Positions 50,801 through 59,800 of a stretch of 64,000 nucleotides of DNA are shown here, piece by piece. The translations under genes were made by a program, and so were the position numbers. How positions within the stretch are numbered: the first letter of the stretch is position 1; each line of letters starts with the position of its first letter. Origin of the DNA: Unio delphinus (taxonomy: Eukaryota > Mollusca > Bivalvia > Unionida > Unionidae); assembly GCA_029339505.1 (NCBI GenBank), contig JAQISU010000343.1:62001-126000 (forward strand), in the 5' to 3' direction. The notes beneath the pieces were generated by a model. The model searched no databases and was not told the DNA's origin. It saw only the letters and a program-made list of their open reading frames with translations.

Positions 50801-53800
50801 TGCAATTACAGAATGAAAGACAAATACAATTACAGAAGGAAAGACAAATACAATTACAGAAGGAAAGACAAATGCAATTAGATCAAGACGAAAGAAATAA
50901 GAGAGAGAGAGGGAAACAAAAAGATGGGCTAATGCAAATGCCAAAAGAAAAAAAGAGAGAAAAGGAAGAGAGAGAAAAGGAAGAGAGGGAAAAGGAAGAG
51001 AGGGAATTTCAATTTAGAATAAAGGGCTTTGAGTTGTTCCCACTTTACACACAAATTCAGACTTTGATGATACTAAGAATATTTGGTTAGTATCTCCTTT
51101 CAAAGAAAAAGAAGTAGATAAAGATAAATATTTTCCTCATTTTGAAAACACTGCTGAAAATCTGAAATGGCTAAGAGAGCATTGGACTCTGTTAATGATG
51201 GAGTATACTTCACTGAGGAATAAAAACTCCAAACAAGTTGATCAAATAGACTAAAAAGCACAAATTGGACAGCATGCATTTGTGATTTCTTGTGTTCATG
51301 TATGCTGACAAAGTCCTCACAAAGTGGACATAGTATATATAATGCTTCATGTAAAAGCTTCATCTGAGTCAAAAAATGGCTGCCATGTATGGATGGTTCA
51401 AACACAGCTCCACTCAATAGTGAACTAGGTGTAAAAAACTGGTGTTAAATATGCTAATACCTATTGCCATACTTCATACTGTGGATTTATGACAATTGTA
51501 TGTTAAAGTAAGTGAGATTCAATGTGCACATTTTCATTTATTCAAGTGAATTTGGAAACCTGTTCAAAACAAAGGATTTTAAGGTTATCCAACATGGCTA
51601 CCAAAATGCTGCCTTTAAATTTTGTACAAGCAAACTTATATGTGATATAACATATGCAAGAGTTTATTAGCAACATTCTGTGCCTCTTTTATTCAACTAA
51701 ACTGTGTGAACTTTGATGGAACAAAGACATAAATCAAGAGGATCAAACAAAGGACTTTGTTCAAAATGGCTGCACTAAACAAAACCTTAAACTGGATTTC
51801 TAACTTTCTCCTGAGCTCAGATTCATCTAACTCCTTCTCAGGATTCAGCTCTCATGACCTCAACTTACCTTCTCAGATGAGTAATAATGCCACAGAAAAT
51901 CTGGAATCTATAAATCATCCACAGGACCATGAAAATGATGACCCAGAATTCAATATGACCCACAGCAATGTACATGTACCAGGCCAACAACAGCCAGAAT
52001 TTCTGCAGGTTGTATATAATCTTCAAAGTGTTACAATTACAGTTTCCCCTCACATGATAAGTGCTGTCCTTACCTTTCTGCTTAAAAATCTAGAGATCAA
52101 ACATAGTAACATCAAGCAAAATGGTCAAATTTTCCAATTACATGATGAGGAGAAAAATCTGCATGTAACTATAACATATTACAGTGCCACTAGTAGACTC
52201 CATATTCAGGGAAAAGGCCAATTGATTTGGCTTCAATATTTTTTCACTGCCTGCCATGACCTGAAGGAAGAAACATATGTAAAACAGATTACCACTCAGC
52301 CCATCTCCTCCACCCCTATCCATAACACTAAGGAAAGGTTATGCCTGTCAATCAATGACAGCCCAATTAGTACATTATCTACACCAGTAATTAGATGTAG
52401 TACCAAACATGAAACAGCTCCTAAAGTCTTTGACCTAGATGACTCAGGCAATAAAATTAACACCCCTGGGGGGTGTCAGGAAATTACATGCTCCTTAAAT
52501 CATGACCACAGCAGTGATGGCTTAAACCTTAATGATTTCTCCATGTGTGGTCATCAAACAACAATTAGGAACTTGGAGGCCCAAATTAAAGAATTAAAAC
52601 TGCAGTTACATGCTATTAAGTCAGCACAGGGAAGGACTGATGAGCAAGTAAACTCATCTGAAATAGCAATTCAGACTGACTCCCAAATAACAACAATGTC
52701 AGATGCTCAGACGCAGACAATCCCAATACCAACCAAGAGAAAATGTAACATGTATTTAAAAACTGATACCCTAAGTAAACCTGCATTGCAAACAATAGTA
52801 TCCTCCTCCAAGTCACACGTCACACCTGTAACAGCAGAAAGTGTCCACCCATGGCCCGCAGCTAAGACAAGTCTGTTACCTGCACCAACAACTGCATTTC
52901 CAAGTACTCAGACAAATGTGTCAACATCAACATCAGCTCGATCAGTTCACACAACTGCAACATCAATTTCAGCACCCCTTCCTTCAAGAGATGTGTCTGA
53001 TATAAACAAACCCAGAGTCCAACAGATGAAATCACAAGCCAAGAAAGAAAGAACTCTAATAATTGGCTCCTCATTACTGAAAACTATAATTCCAAGGAGA
53101 CTTTTTAAAACAGATGTCCAGACTCTAAGAGGTGCAAAAATCAACAACATCACAGAGAAAATAATGAATTCTGACCTTACCAAATATAACCATATTATTA
53201 TTTTTAGTAGGTGGAAATGATGCCAGTGAGGGAAGGTCACTAAATCAAATCAGAACAGATTTTGAAAGTCTACTCTATGCTGCTAGGTATTGCATTCCAG
53301 ATACATGTAAAATAATGATATCAGGTTTACCTCCTCGTGTGGACACCAGGGTGAAAAAAATCAATGATCTCTTACTACTGAAATACTAGATGCTATGAAA
53401 ACACGAGACCAATTCAAGGCTAGGGGAAACCATGCAAAATATAAAGTATGGAGAAATAAAATAACAAGTATGATTAAAATAGCTAAAAAGTTGTATTATC
53501 AGTCATTGCTTGAAAACAAAAAGAGCAACACAATCTCCATTTGGAAAGTCTTCAATGAACTCACTGGAGGAACACACAACAATCAGACAAGTAAAATTAA
53601 CTCACTTCTGGTAAATGACACCATAGTCACTGATGAAACTGACATTGCAAATGTTTTCAATGATTTTTTTCACCAGTATCTCCACAAAGTTAAAAGAACC
53701 AGTGATAGAAAACAACTTTAGTGAACTGAAAAAGTTCTGCAGCAGCAAAATCTCTAAGGAAGTATGTTTCTCTATCCCACCAGTATCAAAAAACTTTGTT

Positions 53801-56800
53801 AAAAAATGTCTCAGTGAACTTGATACCAAGAAAGCTACAGGACTTGATCAGATTGGTCCAAGACTCATTAAATCTTCTGCCTCTGCTATTTTAGATAGCA
53901 TAACATTCATAATCAATTTAAGTATTGCAACCTCATCTGTCCCCAAAATATGGAAAACTGCAAAAGTAACTCCTATTTACAAATCTGGATCTAAGAATGA
54001 TGCTGATAACTACCGACCAATCTCAATACTACCAAACTTGTCAAAATTGATTGAAAAACATGTCCATGACTCATTCATGTCATATTTAACCAAACACTTG
54101 CTGTTAGACCCTAATCAATCAGGCTTTAGACAGAAACATTCATGTGAGACTGCCTTGATCTCCCTAACTGATAAATGGCTTCAAGCACTTGACCAAGGTA
54201 AAATAATAGGATCTGTATTTGTAGATTTCAGGAAAGTGTTTGACATGGTGGATCATGAAATCCTTTTGAAGAAACTAAAAATCTACCAATGCGATGAAAA
54301 AACAGTTAGATGGTTTACTTCATACTTAAGTGAGAGAACACAACATGTTTATATAAATAACGTTCTGTCTGAACCTGAAACAGTTAGATATGGAGTGCCA
54401 CAAGGCTCAATTCTAGGTCCATTACTATTTATTTTATTTATTAACGACCTACCACTTTTACTAAGAGACTCGATATCATCTACAGATCTCTATGCAGATG
54501 ACACAACATTATCAGACATCCAAAACACAAAGCATGAACTCGAAATTTCTTTACAGAATGCATTAAACAAGCTGGAAAACTGGTGCACATGCAATGGCAT
54601 GGTAGTAAATACTGGTAAAACTAAAATATTACTTATCTCAACAAGGAAGAAAAGGAAAAGTCTTGATAGCAATGAACTATATCTAACATGGAAGGATAAA
54701 AATTTGCAAATGGTCTGTCACGACAGACTACTTGGTGTTTTGGTAGATAATAATCTATCATGGACTGATCATATCAAACATATCAGTAAAAAGGTCAATT
54801 CAAGTTTATGGCTTCTCAGTAGGATAAGACATTTTCTCCCTGAAAGGCACAGAAAATTATTTTATAACAGTTACATACAACCGTATTTTGACTACTGTAA
54901 TACAGTATGGGGTAATTCAAATGATAAAAACATATCAAAGTTGGAAAAAATTCAGAAAAGAGCATTAAGGCTAATATCAAACCAGAAAGAAAGCAAAGAA
55001 AATTTAGCTGGTAAGTTAAAAATATTACCTATTAAAGACCGAATATGTTTAAGAAAAGCCAAATTAATGTACAGGATATCCAATAATAGTGCTCCTGAAT
55101 ATTTACAATCCCTATTACAGTATAGGCTACCTGGTAATACACCCAACCTGCGATCAATATCTACAAAACAGTATAAAATTCCCAAACCAAATAAGGAATT
55201 ATTCAAGAAAAGTTTCCAATACTCTGGAACTTTGCTCTGGAATAGTATTCCAGTTGAGATTAGAAATGCCCACTCTATTTCCATCTTCCAAACCCAATAT
55301 ATCCAGTGGCTTCAGAGATGATGTTGAATTAATTAAATTCATTGTATGAGGGCCTCAAGGTAGATTAGTTCTTAGCTAATTGTGTTACCCTCTTTTAAAT
55401 AAAGTCATTATTACCAGTTCATCACAGAATGGACAGTGTTCTTTTGTGATCCCTTGTGTACTTGTATGCTGACCAAGTCCACCCAATGTGGACAGCATGT
55501 ATTTGTGAAACTTTTGGTACAAACAAGCAGACCAAGCATGAGTTAAATCCTTTGGTACAAACAAGCAGACCAAGCATGAGTTGAATATTTTGGTACAAAC
55601 AAGCAGACCAAGCAAGAGTTGAATCCTTTGGTACAAACAAGCAGACCAAGCATGAGGTGAAGTTTTTGGTACAAGCAAGCAGACCAAGCATGAGTTGAAT
55701 ATTTTAGTACAAGCGGGCAGACCAAGCAAGAGTTAAATCCTTTGGTACAAGCAAGCAGACCAAGCATGAGTTGAATCCTTTGGAACAAACAAGCAGACTT
55801 TGCATGAGTTGAATATTTTGGTACAAGCAGGCAGACCAACCAAGAGTTGAATCCTTTGGTACAGGAAAGCAGACCAACCAAGAGTTAAATCCTTTGGTAC
55901 AGGCAAGCAGACCAAGCATGAGTTGAATCCTTTGGTACAAACAAGCAGACTTAGCATGAGTTGAAGTTTTTGGTACAAGAAAGCAGACCAAGCAAGAGTT
56001 GAAGTAGTAACTGACATTGGATGGAATTTGGTGACAAGCATAAAGTAAAAAGGAAGAACTCTCTCTTCTGTCTCAGGAAGCTGAAAATATGTTAGCCCTT
56101 TCTCACTAACACAAGCCAAAAGATGTAGTTATGTAGTTAAAATCTTTCTAAAGTTGGAAGGGCTGGTTCTACAAAGGTGTGAATGTAATAAAAACAGCTC
56201 TGAAGAAAAGTCTTTAAATCAGGTATTTTTCCCTATGTGCTATACATAACACAGTGCTTTTCTTACACATAATCCCAAACATCTGCTCATTTTCATTACA
56301 TTTTCTCTAAACTACTAACCTGGCTGGACCATCCAGTGTAAGAGATGAACTCTTCAGAAGCTTTACCTGCCCTCCAGGGGCAAGGCCAAGGTCACTTTCT
56401 GATCCTGAGGGATCAGGGTGCATTATCTCCGCAACCACCTGAACCAAAAAATATAAAGTAAGGAATGACCTATAGAGACAGTCTCAATAAATTTAAAAGT
56501 CATTTATAAGATTCTTATAATAAGAAGAAAGATTATAAAATTTCATAATATCCAGTCCATTAATTTTTAGTATCTTATCATATAAAGCATTGTTATATGT
56601 CTAAAGCGGATTATAATTAATAGTAAAACATTCTGGTTTTACTTCTTAAATATAAAAGCTGTAATGTGATTGGTGAATACATAGGTCGACAGAACATGAC
56701 TTCATATACTAGGTGCACATCAGAGATCATGGTTGTGATCAAACTGGCCTCTGTACAAAGCCCAATCTGGGCACAATATAGAAGTGGCCTTTTGGAACAG

Positions 56801-59800
56801 GCGGTCTTCATATACAGGTAAAAATTAGCCGATTTATGTAAAAATGGGATCTGTGAATGGTCTTTTTATACAGGTGGTATTTAATAGTAAAGGACTGCTA
56901 TAACACGGTTGATGGTAATTTCAAAGTAACAGCTGGATTAAGTACAGGGAATTGTAATTATCAATGGTAATGGGTTTGGTGATTTTACATGCAAAATAAT
57001 TATTATCGCAAATAAATGGCATTTCTTTTCAGGAACAAGTGAGATTATATGTGCCATAAATCTGATTCATATTGTTCATCATACAAGTAAAGCACAATGT
57101 TATGGCATAATTTATTGGCGATAAACATATTCATATTTGTGAAACAAATATTTCTACAAAAAAAACCTGCAGAAATAAGTCTATAAGTTTCTAAAAAATG
57201 GTAAATAATGCAAAAATCACTCTATTAGCTTCAAACTAAAATCAGGTCAATTACACCAAAAATGTTACAAATTAAATTTATGAAATAGTATGAAAATCTA
57301 ATCAGGTCATGAATATATGTATAAAACATGCCTAATTTATTCCATTTATGTGTGTCAAGCGGTTTTTGTGCAATCGTGCAAAGAAAATTCATAGATTGAT
57401 TGCTGGACAAACTAATTCAAGATCTCTTCAACCCATCTACTTCTCCGCTTCAATCTTTAAGGGTTTTTTAAGTTTTAAACTCTTTTATAAACTTTCACGA
57501 AGTTAACTTACCCAAAAGTGCAGCACTGCCATGTCTTCTGTGGAAATTAATTGGAAAGAGAGACCTGCTGATGAATCTAAAATGACAAGAAATAAAATTA
57601 CAATATACTTGCAAAGACTTTGTGTCAAATAAAATATGTGGTACAAAAATACTCTGATAAATAAAGTAAATTAGAATCATATAAATCAGATAGCATAGTG
57701 ACTGCTCTGGTGGCCTAGTGGTTAGAGTATCTGCCGCAGGAGCAGAATGTCGTGGGTTCAATCCCCAGCCAAGCCATACCATAGACTTACAAAAATGGTA
57801 CTAACAGGTTAGTGTTAGGACTGGTCGGCCTGGTGTCAGGATAATGTGACAGGGTGGGACATCATGCTACATGTCTGTGACATGATGCCCCTGTGCTAGA
57901 TATCCTTATAAACTGCCTCACTGCAGACATTGTAGTGATATGACTGAAAAATTGTTAAAGCTACGTTAAAAATCCTAATCAAACAAACAAACAGAGTAGT
58001 GTTGTGCCAATCAAAACATTAGGTAAGAAACTGTCAGGTGGGACAGGAAATGATCAAACATAAGTGTTAAAGGTGGAACACTCAGTCCTCACTCAAAATA
58101 TCTTTAAATGCACTGAAAAAATATGGAGATCAGCACTTGTCCCAAGAATCAGCCCAACAATCAAACCAAAAGAGGTCAGCACTTGTCCCAAAAAATAGCC
58201 CACCAATCAAACCAAAGGAGATCAGCACTTGTCTCAAGAATTAGCCCACCAATCAAACCAAAGGAGATCAGCACTTGTCCCAAAAATTAGCCCACCATTC
58301 AAATCAAAGATCAGCACTTGTCCCAAAAATTAGCCCACCATTCAAATCAAAGATCAGCACTTGTCCCAAAAATTAGCCCACCAATCAAACCTAAGAAGAT
58401 CAGTACTTGTTCCAATAATCAACTCACAAACAAACGAGATTAGCACTTGTCCCAAAAATCAGCCTACCAATCAAACCAACAGAGATCAACAATTGTTCCA
58501 CCAATCAAAGCTATTCTGTTCTCTTCTTTGTTATGGCACATTAAGACATGAAAGCCTATATTGTGCTTGGAGTGAAGTGATTGACTTGTCATTATGAAAT
58601 CAATCTAAATACTAGTTTGTACATAATAATGAGAAATACTATAGATGGAATACATTTTAGTGATGTAAGCATATTCAAATTCACACAAATAAACCCAAAG
58701 ATTAGTTAATCTTCATTTTGCATGTATGTACATGGATGACCTCAAGACCCCCACCCCCTAACCTTACAATTATTAAAATCTCACAATAGTTTGTTACATT
58801 TTCCCACTTAAAAGTCACAAGCACGAATACAACACATATGAGAATGTAAAATCTGGAAGGTTTTTTTTTAAGTGTACAATTTGGGACCACTCTTGTAAGT
58901 GTGCATGAAAAAATAAAGTAAAACAAAAATGAATGATTTCAGAAACATAATAGCACTTACCATCACTTGAATCTGATGAATGCTGGCCAGCCTTGTTACT
59001 GGTGAAGAAATAAAAAAGAAAAAGGAAAAAGAAGTTTAATGGCTGTTGAATCTGATAACATATAATGATAAACTGACCTTCCAAATACCTACAAATATTT
59101 ACAACAAAAAGCAAAAAAGATGTAAAATTGTAAATAAAATTTAACCCAGATTCCATTCAGTGTATGAAAAAAACCCAAAAAAACGAGAGTTCCCTTTAAT
59201 TTGAATGATGCTGGTCTAAAAGAATTTCCAGGAATTCAAGATAAGACCATTTAACTAATGAGAGCTGAAACCTTTAATATTTGGCATCAGTAACAAGATT
59301 TTTCAAATTAGTTGTGGTGGTAGACACAACAGCACCATATAGCACCAACTAGACATGATAAGAAATCTTGTTGCAAAACCCATGCTGATTGAACCATCCA
59401 TCCAAGACAAGATGAAATATCCAAGATTTCCATTAGGGCCGCTATACTCTAGATATGAACACCCTTTTAAGTTAGAAAGAACTAGATATCATAATTTTGC
59501 TGGTGAAAATTCAACATTGATATGACTATGTTAGAAAGGAGTTGTAATAATTGGATTTTCAAGATGATCACTGTGGGAGCCTTAGTGGTTTTCAAGATGA
59601 TCACTGTGGGGGCCTTAGTGGTTTTCAAGATGATCACTGTGGGGGCCTTAGTAGTTTTCAAGATGATCACTGTGGGGGCCTTAGTGGTTTTCAAGATGAT
59701 TACTGTGGGGGCCTTAGTGGTTTTCAAGATGATCACTGTGGGGGCCTTAGTGGTTTTCAAGATGATCACTGTGGGGGCCTTAGTGGTTTTCAAGATGATC

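Larger units (their letters stand above)
51420..55415 (+). mobile_element. CR1/jockey-superclade LINE, endonuclease-deleted
   Basis: Non-LTR retrotransposon antisense to DYNC2I1 inside an intron. Order: 5' sequence, ORF1 with an SGNH/GDSL-esterase-like domain, no visible apurinic-type endonuclease, RT linker, complete RT motifs, short 3' UTR ending ataaagtcattatta. At least two frameshifts. The exact 5' end and target duplication are not resolved. Confidence 0.85.
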
